From Watersipora subatra (Eukaryota > Bryozoa > Gymnolaemata > Cheilostomatida > Watersiporidae): 64,000 nucleotides of DNA. Where the stretch lies: contig NC_088711.1 of assembly GCF_963576615.1 (NCBI RefSeq), positions 14,679,869 through 14,743,868 on the forward strand, written 5' to 3'. The stretch's first letter is position 1. Every line of letters starts with the position of its first letter. Below the pieces are notes generated by a model. The model was not told the origin of the DNA and did no database searches. It saw only the letters and a program-made list of their open reading frames with translations. This document shows, piece after piece, positions 26,801 to 35,561 of this stretch. Position numbers and translations under genes: made by a program.

Positions 26801-29800
26801 AATGTTTGTAGATTGTAGTCTTTAGTGATTAACTTTAGGGTTTGTTGCATTCAAAATTTGAATGAAAGCCGAACTGGAAGTTGAAGACATGTAAATTGAA
26901 ACTTTTAAAAGGAAAACACTTCTAGTTAGTACTTAGTTATAAAAATTATTTTCAATTAAATTAGGTAAATGTTGAAACTGTACATAAAGAAAAGAGGCAA
27001 AGTCTTGTTCGTGACACACTCAATGATTGAGGCACGCGAGCTGTCCAGAGCTAGGAGTGTTGGGGAAAAAGATTGCATCTCACAGGAATCGAAGCAGCAC
27101 ATTTGTATGCATGGATGCAAAACCAAGCGCTTTGAATGTTAGCAGGACGTTCCGAGTTCAAACCCAGTGTGAAGTGGTTTATTGTTGCTAGAGTTGAATC
27201 ACCATAACTGGACGAACCGACAGACACTCACATCTATATATATTTCTCAAAGTCCGTCTGTTGGAAATCCGGCTATAGCTATTATTAGAACAGCTGAGCT
27301 GGACAACAATACAGACTCAAAGTCATGGCTTACCGTCATTGGAAGCCTAACCTTATTAACTAGCTTAGTGGAGTTTTCCATTGGCAATATGCTACTAGCT
27401 TGAAAGGTACAGTTGTTTGACAAAGTTTTAAAACCTTTACAGTTGTTTTTATTTTTCTCTTAATTTATTTCAACTACACGACACACTTTTCTCATGATAT
27501 ATAGTTTGAAAGTTATAATGGCAAATGTTGTTATATGTTAAATATAAATCAACTTTCTGTCCAAAGACTCTTCTATTACGCGGGCAACGCCGGGTGGCAC
27601 AGCTAGGTTATATATATACTAGTTGTACTACCTGGTGTTGCCCGGGTAATAAAAAAGTCTTTTGACAGAAAATTGATTCGTGTTTAACATATGTAACAAC
27701 ATTTGCCAGACTAACTTTCAAACTACATATCATGGGGAAAGTGTTCCGTGTAGTTGAAATAATTTAGGAAAAATAAAAACAACTGTAAAGGTTTTCAAAC
27801 TTTGTCAAACAACTGTGACTTTCAAACTTCATATCATGAGGAAAATTTTTTGTGCAGGTCAAATAAATTAATGAAAATGAAACAACTATAGGTTTTGATG
27901 TAAATGGGAAATAATTAGCAATAGCTAAATTAAATCTGTTTTACTATGATTACAATAAAAGATGATTCGATAATACAACAATTAATACGAACTGAGAAAA
28001 CAAAATAAAAATCCAGAATATGTTGGATTAATAATAACAATTCTTGCATAGAAGTGTGTGTTTATAAAAACAGGTTACGGTTCCACCAGAAGCTGTTCAT
28101 CAAAACTTTGAATACGACGATACTCGTATTTCTCGATACTGGTACAAATGTAAAAATGGGATATCGTACTGTCTTTGTCTGACCAAATGGGGAGAGAATG
28201 TCGAGGCTCTTCCTACGGAGATACTATAATTGTTCGTGTGAAAAAAATTGGCCTTGACCCCAGATATAGTAATTGAACCTTATGAAAAATATTTCTAAAC
28301 AAGGGCATCGCAATATACGAAATATGATAACGTGTTTGATCAAGATGCCTTATGTAGCTCAGTGGTACAGCGCCTGGATTAAAAACTTGAGGGTGCATTC
28401 GTAGTGAGTTCTAATCCCTCAGAATGCGGAATTTTAAGCTCAAAGATTTTAATAGCTACTTACCCACATACGACCAACTTTGAGAAATATATAAAGTGGA
28501 ACCTCGGTTCTCGAACATAATCCGTTCCAGAAGGTAGTTCGAAAACCGAATTGTTCGAAATCCGAAACAATTTTTCCCATTAGAATAAATATATGTAACT
28601 TTTAATCTGTTCCAAGGCAAAAAAACAACTTTAGTAAAGTATTTTTTTAACATTTTACACCATAAACTGTACAATGTACTGCATACTATAAATAAAAACC
28701 GGTAGATATAGATTGTGTTTGATTTTAATAAAAGGTTTTCTATTTATGATGATGGAAAAAGAGAACAAAAATAAACATTAAAAGCAAAACATTATATGTT
28801 TTGCTCTTAAAACATCAAAAACATTAAAGGTTAAGATACAGTACCAAAAATTGCAGAAATTGATAATGAGACAGGAAAATTTGCAACAGATCAGTTACAT
28901 CAAAAGTCGTAGAAAAAATAAAATATTAACAGCAATGGCATGTTTACTTCACATCCTTAAAGAAGAATCCTCCTCCAAAACAGTTTAGGGTAATTCGACT
29001 GGAGGGGTTATCTCCCTAGCAAATCTCTTCAGTAGAGAAGACGTCGTCCCAGATGGTTCTTCCCTTTTTGTAAAGAATTTATGAAGCGTAAATTGCTTCT
29101 CCATTTGTTAACGAATGTTTCCATGCTGTTTCTGGAGCTGTTCCAATTCCAATGCGCATGCTCCGGTTTGGTCGAGAACGGAATTTATGTTTGAGATCCG
29201 AGACGAACAAATCTCAAAATCTTTGTTCGCAAACTGAGTTGGTCGAGAATAAGTGCTGTACATATTGAAAATTAGTAACAAAATAGTATGATGACCTTAG
29301 TAACTGTAGTTACCTACAGTAACTTCATTAATTTAGTGAATTTATTAATTATGATCTGCATTAAAATGTAACGTTACAATGTCTATGAGTAGTACTACAT
29401 ACTGAAAAAAGTTTTTACCTTCAAGACAACTGTATGAATAACAAAAACTGCACTTCAAATAAGTTTACCTTACTAAACACACTAAGTTTTAGTATGTATT
29501 TTTAACTGTTTTATGAAATTTCAACTTATCATCACTAAAATTGTATCACTCATCAGTTTCTATCTTCGCTTTCACTATAATTTTTAGCGGACCTGTCTGA
29601 AACATTTTTCAACTTAATTCGGCAAAAAACCTGAATGATGCCGTTTTCGCAATGAAGTGAATTTTTGTTAGCGGCTAAGAGAATTTGTCTAACCACTATA
29701 AGTTCTGTATGAAGAGATCGCAACTCCAACTTTGCTTCTGATTTTAAAGGAAAAATGTTACCGTTTTACACACCAGAATTCCTGAACTGAGATAAATCAG

Positions 29801-32800
29801 TCTTCTTGTTTTTTTCAGGCATCGTGAAAACGTTTTCGCAAACAGCATTTCGATGTCTTTGGCATTTTGACGGACGTAATAAGCACACCAGCCCCAAAAT
29901 TTGAACTCGGTTGAAAATTTTGTCGAATTTGTATGGTAAAAAAAGATTTGTTTTGTGAAGTGAAAAAATCATTATGTTCCACTTTGTAAGGTAAAAAATT
30001 GTATATCAGGGCAATTGTATCCTGAGAGTACACTGTACCTAGATTATTGTTTACAAAATGCTAGCGTTTTTTTATAAACCCCTCAACCCCATTTATGCAG
30101 GCGCCGATAATGTATGGCGGATCTAGCGCAAGATCTAACCTTCAATGGTAAACTCCACCCCTGCACTGCCAGAATATTTTACTTTTTCGACATCTACATA
30201 CTTTTTGAAAGAGTGATAAATTATTATCATATTCGAGCAAAAGAGTTGCAAGCGTATGTTGTCCTTCATCTGCCTCTGTAATGATTTAGCTTTGTTAAAT
30301 TGGATAACAGACCAAGTCATTTACCGGTTTTTGCGCATTCGATCTATAGGAGGTATGTAAGGTTTGATCTATAGGAGGTATGTAAGGTTTGATCTATAGG
30401 AGGTATGTAAGGTTTGATCTATAGGAGGTGTGTATGGTTTGATCTATAGGAGGTATGTAAGGTTTGATCTATAGGAGGTATTTAAGGTTTGATCTATAGG
30501 AGGTATGTAAGGTTTGATCTATAGGAGGTGTGTATGGTTTGATCTATAGGAGGTATGTAAGATTTGATCTATAGGAGGTATTTAAGGTTTGATCTATAGG
30601 CGGTATGTAAGGTTTGATCTATAGGAGGTATCTAAGGTTTGATCTACAGGAGGTATGTAAGGTTTGAACACCTGCAATTTATTGGTCATTTGTCCCAAAC
30701 AACAAACTTGCATGATTTGACCCAAAGCCATGTTAAAGTTCCTGCCACTATTTTACCAACTCTGTTTCTAGTGCTCACATCCAGTGTTGACAAAGCTCCC
30801 TTATTCTGTCTGGATGGGACTATAGCAAGCGAAGACGATCCAGTAAAGATATGTAAATTATTGGACGGTAGCAACAGTGGAAATGACAAGACATCATTCG
30901 GCGCCATCACATTGGCCGCATCAGCCGAAAAACCGAGTTCTTTTCTAAGAGGTTATTCTCTGGTATGTTCAGCAATATTCCCCAGCACTCCAATATCTAA
31001 CACCTTACGCACCAGAGTGTGGTAGTTAACTGACATGTTGTAATAGTCATGGCTCCAGCTGATAAGTATTCTTTTCAAGTGCTGGTATCTTATGGGGAAT
31101 AGTATTTATTAATGAGTTTATTTCATTACTATAAAAAGTGTGTAACCTTACTCTATACTTCAACATTTCTATATAATGAAATCATTTTATTAGCATATCC
31201 ATTTACGTAATATTGACCAGAAGTTTTTAAATAAATTGAACTTTCTGAAAATTAGCTAAGTATTTTGTATAATTTTAGACTTTTTACCTGCAAGAAGGCA
31301 TGGTGATACTCTGCATTAATGGAGCATACAAGAAGTTTCTAAAGAGTGGTGGTTGCTTCATTGTTCCTGATGGTAAGTTTATTATTGGAATAAATATATG
31401 AACACTTATAAAGTTTGCTATCCTCATATATCTATACACAGTCGACGCTCCTATAACATATACCTCCTATAACGTAAATTCCAGATAACGTAAATAATTT
31501 ATGTGAAGTTTTTGCTTCCTACTACGTAAAAAATTCCATATAACGTAAAGCCTCAAGTCGGTGCAACTTCTCAAATTCGATTTGAATAACAAGAATCTTG
31601 TAGTTAGCATAAAACGTAATTTTATCTCTTGGCGCACTTAAGAGGGAACACGATATACGTCTCGATTATATATACAAGTACCGTAGCAGTCTGATTCAGC
31701 GACACATGCACAGAGAATGAGTAGCCCCGCTATTCGGAAATACTTGAAGACGATCAATTGATGCAGATGCTAGTGTTGGTCTGAAAGCTATCTTTTATCA
31801 TAACCTTAAACCCTAGAGACAACTAGATGGACGGACAGATGGACACCGCTCTTATTATAGTAAAAAAGTATTTTGTTTGTCTTCATAGCAGGTGTATAAA
31901 ATATTTTTTATTACTTTTCTATTGCAGAATAAACTTTGCTGTCTATCAAAAAAAACTAATCGTTGCAAATTGGAGTCAGAGGCGGGTGCTCTCCTTAACG
32001 CATCTTAAAATTACTGTAATCATGAACCCTAAACCAAACTAGTCTTAAGAAAAACAAGAAAAGTTGTTGATACAAACCAATAATACTATAGTTACTGTAC
32101 ATTCAACAAATCAAAAGGTTGTGTCTGATTTTTTTTAGTAAGGCTAAAGTGTTGAGTATGGATAGATCTTGTAACAGATTAGGCGATTTACATGTAAGTT
32201 ACTGTTCTTATAACGGAAAATTCCAATAACGTAAATGTTCTTGGAACAGACTATTTACGTTGGAGGAGCGTCTACTGTATATATATATAATCTCATATGC
32301 AGTAGCATTCATTTAGTATGACATATTATTCATCGTTTGATGATCGCTTTAGCTGCGCTGAACTTCAAGCAGTAGGTATAAAATCTTCTACAAATTGGTA
32401 TATAAACCAAATTTTATATATGTACATGTATCGACATACATTATTAATCACTAGTTCATTTTGTGAGCCCAAAGTTGTGTGTTGTACAGAGCTATGTAAT
32501 TGAGGGCCCATCATCATGTTTTGTTAAAATTCTAACAATATTGAAATAAGTAAAATTAACAGTCTAGTTGAAAATGTGGTTGTCATGCTACACCTTACCT
32601 TATTGGTTTTAATAACTTGATGTCTTATGCAGTACTTAGCTTGACTCTAACAAAGGATAATAAGAGAAATAAATGGGACATATTTTAATCACACCATCTT
32701 TGTCCTTTTTAATGTTTATTTTGCACTCGCCTGAGCAGTGCAATCAGCTCAGCTATTTGACAGCTGTCGAGTTGCTCGCATACCATGGAAGATGCATACA

Positions 32801-33233
32801 AACTGTTTTGGTTTTTATTAGAAGATAACCAGACATAATTATTATAAAATAATAAGTATTATTCTATGAAATTTATAACTGATAAACCAGTCAAGGTCAA
32901 ATGCCAAATGGTATGTCATTGGCGTAACTGTTTACGAAGGTTACTTAGTTCTAAGATATATTTCCTAGGATTTAGCATGCATTTATTGGGTAACCAGGAG
33001 TCTGATAGTTTTCAAGAGTTATTTATGGAGTAATCTATACATGACATTGATTACGTTGACTAGTAATTTTTACTGTATATAAAATATTTAATGCATGTAA
33101 TAGTAAAGGACTTATTCAGTGCATGACAGCATTTATTTTTGTTGTAGGCAACTCTTATGAGCTGAAGAATGTTGGCAAAGTTCCAGCCAAGCTAGTCTTC
33201 TTCACTCTGAAAGATGATGACTCCCTCACATAA
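2688..33233 (+). CDS. CENPC: Centromere protein C (CENP-C/Mif2 family), 13 coding exons
   Basis: Inner kinetochore scaffold that binds CENP-A nucleosomes and links them to the outer kinetochore. Proposed coding exons: 2688-2805, 3120-3189, 5657-7830, 8084-8231, 9034-9230, 13032-13154, 23516-23596, 23771-23923, 30772-30962, 31279-31372, 33148-33233. An upstream non-coding exon probably joins at 2669, and one or two small exons could be missing. All listed junctions have AG/GT and agree in phase, giving 3435 nt, about 1144 residues (human CENP-C is 943). Domains: a Ser/Asn-rich repetitive middle, residues about 63-790; the CENP-C motif (RRSKRTRLP then GERPIYER), about 917-940; a basic linker; and a cupin fold at the C-terminus, about 1050-1144 (FYLQEGM, FIVPDGNSYELKN, LVFFTLKD). 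Start at 2688 is the first Met after the acceptor but is not certain. The last three exons are duplicated downstream. Confidence 0.85.
3120..3189 (+). CDS. CENPC: CENP-C coding exon 2
   Basis: Acceptor TTTCTTTAG ends at 3119 and donor GG|GTTTGT follows 3189. The 70-nt exon is basic and then acidic (KWKTRFCKKK, ELEEEP). Phases fit both neighbours exactly (1 in, 2 out). The donor is weak, so the boundary is less certain than the others. Confidence 0.55.
3913..5146 (+). mobile_element. Tigger/pogo-like DNA transposon with N-terminal transposase remnant
   Basis: Terminal inverted repeats CAGTAATACTTCAACTTACG (left) and its near-perfect complement ending GACTG (right) are flanked by TA on both sides, the pogo/Tigger target signature. 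At about 4105-4350 the plus strand encodes the pogo/CENP-B-type N-terminal helix-turn-helix (ITVDIKRKSIEKY, IARQYDRN). The DDE catalytic domain is deleted. It sits in the second CENP-C intron. A 3' fragment of the same family occurs at 58562-58949, and a diverged relative at 55271-55967. Confidence 0.85.
5657..7830 (+). CDS. CENPC: CENP-C large exon 3, Ser/Asn-rich internal repeats
   Basis: Acceptor TTTTTCTCAG ends at 5656 and donor ACAG|GTGCTG follows 7830. The 2174-nt exon encodes about 725 residues without an intron. Residues about 345-625 contain roughly four degenerate units of about 95 residues, each with a TYRV/YTVEDNSQ(D/E)SS-like core followed by SKGSL and MYA-EDNHKD-like segments. 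The composition is low in hydrophobics and rich in S, N, D, T, so the region is probably disordered. A basic patch RKRVKRLFFTSD lies near residue 700. This matches the general plan of CENP-C, in which only short motifs and the C-terminal cupin are conserved and the remainder diverges quickly. Confidence 0.8.
8084..8231 (+). CDS. CENPC: CENP-C coding exon 4
   Basis: Acceptor GTGCATCAG ends at 8083 and donor TTAAG|GTAGGT follows 8231. The 148-nt exon enters in phase 1 and leaves in phase 2, matching its neighbours, and encodes a charged stretch (SDDYESASK, VVEEKSQVEK, LRRKSELL). A second in-frame acceptor (CATTTTCAG, exon from 8117) would shorten it by 33 nt, giving an 11-residue alternative. 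Confidence 0.65.
9034..9230 (+). CDS. CENPC: CENP-C coding exon 5, basic
   Basis: Acceptor CTCACAG ends at 9033 and donor AATCT|GTGAGT follows 9230. The 197-nt exon encodes a lysine-rich segment (KRTKPSSKKKTGK) followed by a Ser/Pro/Lys-rich stretch (SRLKHVGLKGEVTYKSPKI). Phases (2 in, 1 out) fit exons 4 and 6. Confidence 0.7.
9307..10175. mobile_element. Tigger-like non-autonomous element (CAGTAGACGC family), copy 1
   Basis: Termini CAGTAGACGCTTCTATAATG and GCCTACTG (inverted) are flanked by TA. The interior shares islands with the copies at 31439-32277 and 37742-38578 (for example the ACGTTATA-rich ends and the AAGGTTAGGATAAAGATAA-like interior, inverted). No transposase is seen. It lies in a CENP-C intron. 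Confidence 0.7.
10176..13031. other. CENP-C intron with degenerate transposon ends
   Basis: No exon was recognised. Two weak inverted-repeat pairs suggest decayed elements: about 10363-10390 (CCGTATATCCCAGCACATAA) with 12590-12615 (GTCGGCTTATATTCGGGGAC inverted), and about 10667-10710 (TTATTTGAATGCC) with about 11940-11993 (GGGCGTTCAAATACAA inverted). At 10232-10262 is a short copy of the GCCCGGCATTGC repeat also found near 27640 and 61695. Confidence 0.35.
13032..13154 (+). CDS. CENPC: CENP-C motif exon
   Basis: Acceptor TTTGCTAG ends at 13031 and donor ACGG|GTCTGT follows 13154. The 123-nt exon encodes a segment containing RRSKRTRLP, then 7 residues, then GERPIYER. This corresponds to the CENP-C signature in vertebrates (basic RRTKRTRLKP followed by an aromatic and GERIDY), the peptide that contacts the CENP-A/H4 tail and the H2A/H2B acidic patch. 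The usual W of the YWRGERI core is replaced: the equivalent position here reads HFVGERPIY. Phase 1 in and 1 out joins to 23516, where G|GT completes a glycine. Confidence 0.85.
14395..14867 (+). mobile_element. Possible solo LTR
   Basis: Begins TGTTGGACGCC and ends CCTTTACA, with a TATATATAGG box near 14696-14705 followed by GAGCAGAGCAG, an arrangement typical of an LTR promoter and R region. A clear target duplication was not found, so this is tentative. Confidence 0.35.
14923..15588 (-). pseudogene. gypsy RNase H domain (broken)
   Basis: The minus strand encodes a Ty3/gypsy RNase H region: a DTDAS metal-binding start near 15385-15400, VAYYSKTLSP and ELLAVV motifs, and after a frame change the TDHASL motif near 15170-15185. 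The tail after ADGLSRQ is not integrase; it translates the 41-bp LTR remnant and flanking DNA. Confidence 0.8.
15589..16447 (-). pseudogene. gypsy reverse transcriptase (broken)
   Basis: Minus-strand frames contain reverse transcriptase blocks: SSPVVMVRKKDG, FCVDYRQLN, STLDLTSGYWQV and, after a frame change near 15940, the active-site YLDD at about 15812-15826. The pieces are in the expected order but in different frames, so the gene is non-functional as read. Confidence 0.85.
17008..17655 (-). pseudogene. gypsy gag-pol spacer and aspartic protease
   Basis: The open minus-strand frame ends in an aspartic protease segment with the LFLIDTGCNTN active-site motif near 17120-17165 (DTG in place of DSG). 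The N-terminal part is Pro/Arg/Gly-rich and has no clear family. Confidence 0.7.
18183..19159 (-). pseudogene. gypsy gag with CCHC zinc knuckle (broken)
   Basis: Two minus-strand frames (18773-19159 and 18183-18698) form a gag. The first starts MARRTRSAERP and contains a capsid-like segment (FIRQFNDVAIANDW); the second ends with a nucleocapsid knuckle CWECDQAGHWKRNC near 18268-18310. They are separated by a frame break near 18700-18770. Confidence 0.75.
19197..19214 (-). other. gypsy primer-binding site
   Basis: On the minus strand the 5' LTR end (ACCTTTACA) is followed after one base by TGGTGGCAGCAGTGGG, the TGG-initiated pattern of a tRNA primer-binding site directly downstream of a 5' LTR. 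Confidence 0.65.
19216..19980 (-). repeat. gypsy 5' LTR
   Basis: Bounded by TGT at the high-coordinate end on the minus strand and ACA at the other, adjoining GTAG. A TATATAAGGAG promoter motif is present on the minus strand near 19710-19720. Its terminal 41 bp are repeated exactly at 14982-15022. The outer boundary is inferred from the TG/CA ends plus the GTAG match. Confidence 0.7.
21703..23515. other. CENP-C intron, nothing else recognised
   Basis: No exon or confident repeat was recognised in this intron segment between element A and the next CENP-C exon. A locally inverted GAGCTACACAGAG/AGTGCTCTGTGTAGCT pair occurs near 23378-23432. Confidence 0.4.
23516..23596 (+). CDS. CENPC: CENP-C coding exon 7
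   Basis: Acceptor TTTATTTCAG ends at 23515 and donor AATG|GTAATG follows 23596. The 81-nt exon (ASIIVGLEKKDPAED, TFFTSKLN) joins the CENP-C motif exon in phase 1, placing it where the segment after the motif is expected. Confidence 0.7.
23771..23923 (+). CDS. CENPC: CENP-C coding exon 8, basic linker
   Basis: Acceptor CTTACAG ends at 23770 and donor AGAG|GTCAGT follows 23923. The 153-nt exon encodes a strongly basic stretch (KGAKRRKAGNKREKTKKKR, a likely nuclear localisation signal) and then an acidic SDVSMSDDEMRVRD segment. Phase 1 in and 1 out. Confidence 0.75.
24061..24936 (+). mobile_element. TTAA-flanked inverted-repeat element B, complete copy
   Basis: About 140-bp terminal arms, beginning AAGTTGACTCGCAACAAAA on the left and ending TTTTGTTGCAAGTCAACCT on the right, are flanked by perfect TTAA at 24057-24060 and 24937-24940. 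No coding capacity. Other copies: 1-597 (partial) and 58951-59081 (right arm only). Confidence 0.82.
25007..25404. mobile_element. MITE with internal hairpin
   Basis: Inverted ends CGTACTTTTCGGACTATTAA and GGCTAATAGTCCAAAAAGTG bracket about 400 bp. A near-perfect stem at about 25252-25318 (TTTCACCGCTAG...CTAGCGGTGAAAA) and paired AACGGAACAGT motifs (25158 and 25219) lie inside. No coding capacity; superfamily not assigned. Confidence 0.65.
25405..27410. other. CENP-C intron sequence
   Basis: No exon recognised. Short diverged repeats around 26260-26520 share a CTAATATTGCATTTCTC core. A tRNA-like B-box (GAGTTCAAACCC) occurs near 27155 without a convincing A-box. Confidence 0.35.
27411..27860. 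repeat. Head-to-head inverted copies of the GCCCGGCGTTGC repeat
   Basis: Arms of about 200 bp meet near 27605-27630: the left arm reads in reverse what the right arm reads forward (TGCCCGGGTAATAAAAAAG, then CTTTTGACAGAAAATTGATT). Single copies of the same repeat occur at 10232 and 61692. This resembles a widespread invertebrate repeat end, but I cannot assign the class. Confidence 0.6.
28345..28430 (+). repeat. tRNA-derived repeat or tRNA pseudogene, copy A
   Basis: Contains a good polymerase III A-box (TAGCTCAGTGGT at 28356) and a B-box-like GAGTTCTAATCCC (28406) at tRNA-like spacing, but no convincing cloverleaf with paired acceptor ends. It is more likely the head of a SINE or a decayed tRNA than a working tRNA gene. 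Confidence 0.55.
28494..29258. mobile_element. Tigger-like element (CAGTGGAACCTCGG family), copy A
   Basis: The left end AAGTGGAACCTCGGTTCTCG (CAGTGG in the duplicate) and the right end GGTCGAGAATAAGTGCTG form imperfect inverted repeats with TA at the right flank. The end sequence is typical of Tigger-like elements. No transposase recognised. Confidence 0.65.
29259..30340. other. CENP-C intron, nothing recognised
   Basis: No exon or element ends recognised. The block is duplicated at 35562-36643. Confidence 0.4.
30341..30666 (+). repeat. 25-bp minisatellite carrying splice-donor motif, copy A
   Basis: About 13 tandem units of GATCTATAGGAGGTATGTAAGGTTT-type sequence, with variants GTGTGTATGG and GTATTTAAGG. 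Each standard unit contains AG|GTATGTAAG, a near-consensus 5' splice site on the coding strand of CENP-C. The array ends 105 bp before the acceptor of exon 30772-30962. Confidence 0.95.
30772..30962 (+). CDS. CENPC: CENP-C exon 9 (start of C-terminal domain), copy A
   Basis: Acceptor GTTTCTAG ends at 30771 and donor CTCTG|GTATGT follows 30962. The 191-nt exon encodes VLTSSVDKAPLFCLDGT through SSFLRGYSL and leads into the cupin strands of the next exon in phase 0. The exon sequence is identical in the duplicate at 37075-37265. Confidence 0.8.
31279..31372 (+). CDS. CENPC: CENP-C exon 10, cupin core, copy A
   Basis: Acceptor ATAATTTTAG ends at 31278 and donor GATG|GTAAGT follows 31372. Encodes TFYLQEGMVILCINGAYKK and ends FIVPDG. 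This aligns with the vertebrate CENP-C cupin strands (VFYVIHGDLLC, FYVPSG). The cupin fold mediates CENP-C dimerisation. Confidence 0.88.
31439..32277. mobile_element. Tigger-like element (CAGTAGACGC family), copy 2
   Basis: Ends CAGTCGACGCTCCTATAACA and GGAGGAGCGTCTACTG (inverted), TA at the right flank. It lies in the last CENP-C intron and is duplicated at 37742-38578. No transposase seen. Confidence 0.75.
33148..33233 (+). CDS. CENPC: CENP-C last exon, cupin end and stop, copy A
   Basis: Acceptor TTGTTGTAG ends at 33147. Encodes (G)NSYELKNVGKVPAKLVFF and ends TLKDDDSLT then TAA. This matches the last cupin strands of CENP-C (GNYYNIKN, LLFTQ). A poly(A) signal AATAAA lies at 33347-33352. 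Confidence 0.88.
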
Positions 33234-34647
33234 TATCAATCGCATGCACTTTAAGAACTTCATGTCATACATTTATTTTCTAATATAATTATTATATTTT
33301 ACATTTGTTTCTATACGTGGCAGGATCAACGAAATACCTCCTCAGAAATAAACTTCATTTTTTGTTTGTTACATATCTTTTTATGTCAATTGAACATGTA
33401 TTAAATAGAAAAATGTACTTACAAATCAGTATTGAAATATAGTTACGTATCAGCAGACATTGTACCTATTTAATTATGTGTGTGGATATTATTGCACTTT
33501 CATTACAACCTATAGAGATAAAGAGCTAACAATACTGCCTTGCGAAGTTTCCAACCATTGTAGAGAAATGAGTTGAGCCTACCATCTAGTCTTGCAATCT
33601 TATTTCATATACAAATATGTACATAAACATGAAGCAAAGCCTTGATCATTCTGCAATGATTGTCATTTCAGAACAAGATCAATCCAATAATCTATCTGTC
33701 CATTGCAATTCTAAAATCTGCTAATGCGATTAGACCAACATCCTGGAAGTGACGTTTTCAGCGGCAACTAGGGAGATATTTTAGCAATAGATACCTAGTT
33801 CACGCCGTATAAGTAAGTACTAGTAAGTTTACATATTAATATACACCTAACTCTGATGTCAAACTAAGAAAAGATACACAAACAAGATGCGCCGACATTG
33901 TCAAGTATAAAAACCACCTTTAAACAAAATCTCGCTGGGCTTTCACTCTCAACTTTCATCCCCAAAGGCTCGACAAAAAAAGCACGTTTTAGGGGTGTTT
34001 TTTGGTGGCCAGACACTAGTGTTTTCATAAAAAAGGTATGTTTTTTTAGCTTGGTGCAGTGAATGGGGGCCAAGCCTGTCTTATTGAGTTCCACACAGTG
34101 GAAAGGGGTATTCATGACCTTGTTTTAAATAGGGTAAATCCCTGTTCTTATTAGGTAGGAGCAGTGATTGAGCCAAAAAGGGAGCAGTTAGTCTGTGGTG
34201 ATAAAGGGCAATTTTTTATTAATGTGTAAGTCAGCGGAAAGGGTGCATTTTATCTCAGACTACCCCTTGAGGATGAAAAGTGAGTGAAACTCCTGGGCAA
34301 AATCTATTTTGGGCAAAGTTGTGTGCGATATTTGTCAATCTCTGATGAAAATCTTGCCAAGGTATTTCTGATTCATAATGTGTATCACCTTGGTACTTAT
34401 CAAAGCAATTCTAGCTGGTACTAACTTTTTAAATCATCCAGTCAGCCAATTTGCCCTTTCTCCATAACAAACAATTGTAGGCACATACCACAGAAACTCT
34501 AATGCAATGGTGAATGGGAATTGTTGATACAGAAGTTAAAACAAAAAAAATTGGCCTTGACCCCAGATATAGTAATTGAACCTTATGAAAAATATTTCTA
34601 AACAAGGGCATCGCAATATACGAAATATGATAACGTGTGTGATCAAG

Positions 34648-34733
34648 ATGCCTTATGTAGCTCAGTGGTACAGCGCCTGGATTAAAAACTTGAGGGTGCA
34701 TTCGTAGTGAGTTCTAATCCCTCAGAATGCGGA
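34648..34733 (+). repeat. tRNA-derived repeat or tRNA pseudogene, copy B
   Basis: Duplicate of 28345-28430 with the same A-box and B-box-like blocks. Confidence 0.55.
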
Positions 34734-34796
34734 ATTTTAAGCTCAAAGATTTTAATAGCTACTTACCCACATACGACCAACTTTGAGAAATATATA

Positions 34797-35561
34797 CAGT
34801 GGAACCTCGGTTCTCGAACATAATCCGTTCCAGAAGGTAGTTCGAAAACCGAATTGTTCGAAATCCGAAACAATTTTTCCCATTAGAATAAATATATGTA
34901 ACTTTTAATCTGTTCCAAGGCAAAAAAACAACTTTAGTAAAGTATTTTTTTAACATTTTACACCATAAACTGTACAATGTACTGCATACTATAAATAAAA
35001 ACCGGTAGATATAGATTGTGTTTGATTTTAATAAAAGGTTTTCTATTTATGATGATGGAAAAAGAGAACAAAAATAAACATTAAAAGCAAAACATTATAT
35101 GTTTTGCTCTTAAAACATCAAAAACATTAAAGGTTAAGATACAGTACCAAAAATTGCAGAAATTGATAATGAGACAGGAAAATTTGCAACAGATCAGTTA
35201 CATCAAAAGTCGTAGAAAAAATAAAGTATTAACAGCAATGGCATGTTTACTTCACATCCTTAAAGAAGAATCCTCCTCCAAAACAGTTTAGGGTAACTCG
35301 ACTGGAGGGGTTATCTCCCTAGCAAATCTCTTCAGTAGAGAAGACGTCGTCCCAGATGGTTCTTCCCTTTTTGTAAAGAATTTATGAAGCGTAAATTGCT
35401 TCTCCATTTGTTAACGAATGTTTCCATGCTGTTTCTGGAGCTGTTCCAATTCCAATGCGCATGCTCCGGTTTGGTCGAGAACGGAATTTATGTTTGAAAT
35501 CCGAGACGAACAAATCTCAAAATCTTTGTTCGCAAACTGAGTTGGTCGAGAATAAGTGCTG
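34797..35561. mobile_element. Tigger-like element (CAGTGGAACCTCGG family), copy B
   Basis: Duplicate of 28494-29258. Here the left end is preserved as TACAGTGGAACCTCGG, supporting the TA/CAG terminus. Confidence 0.7.

Larger units (their letters stand above)
28241..34542 (+). repeat. Tandem segmental duplication, unit A
   Basis: The 6.3-kb block is repeated directly at 34543-41338 with a constant offset of 6303 bp across most of its length. It contains a tRNA-derived repeat, a Tigger-like element, a 25-bp minisatellite, the last three CENP-C exons and a second Tigger-like element. The two units differ by scattered substitutions and small indels (a few per cent or less). Confidence 0.95.

Noticed and set aside
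27080-27180. tRNA gene near a GAGTTCAAACCC B-box
   Set aside because: No A-box at proper distance and no cloverleaf pairing.
30341-30666. CRISPR-like array
   Set aside because: Units are contiguous 25-mers without unique spacers in a eukaryotic intron; it is a minisatellite. The same holds for 49237-49675 and 53015-53447.
30639-31025. Single 128-codon frame starting in the minisatellite
   Set aside because: The start lies in repeat sequence; splice sites and phase define the exon as 30772-30962. The same applies at 36942-37328.
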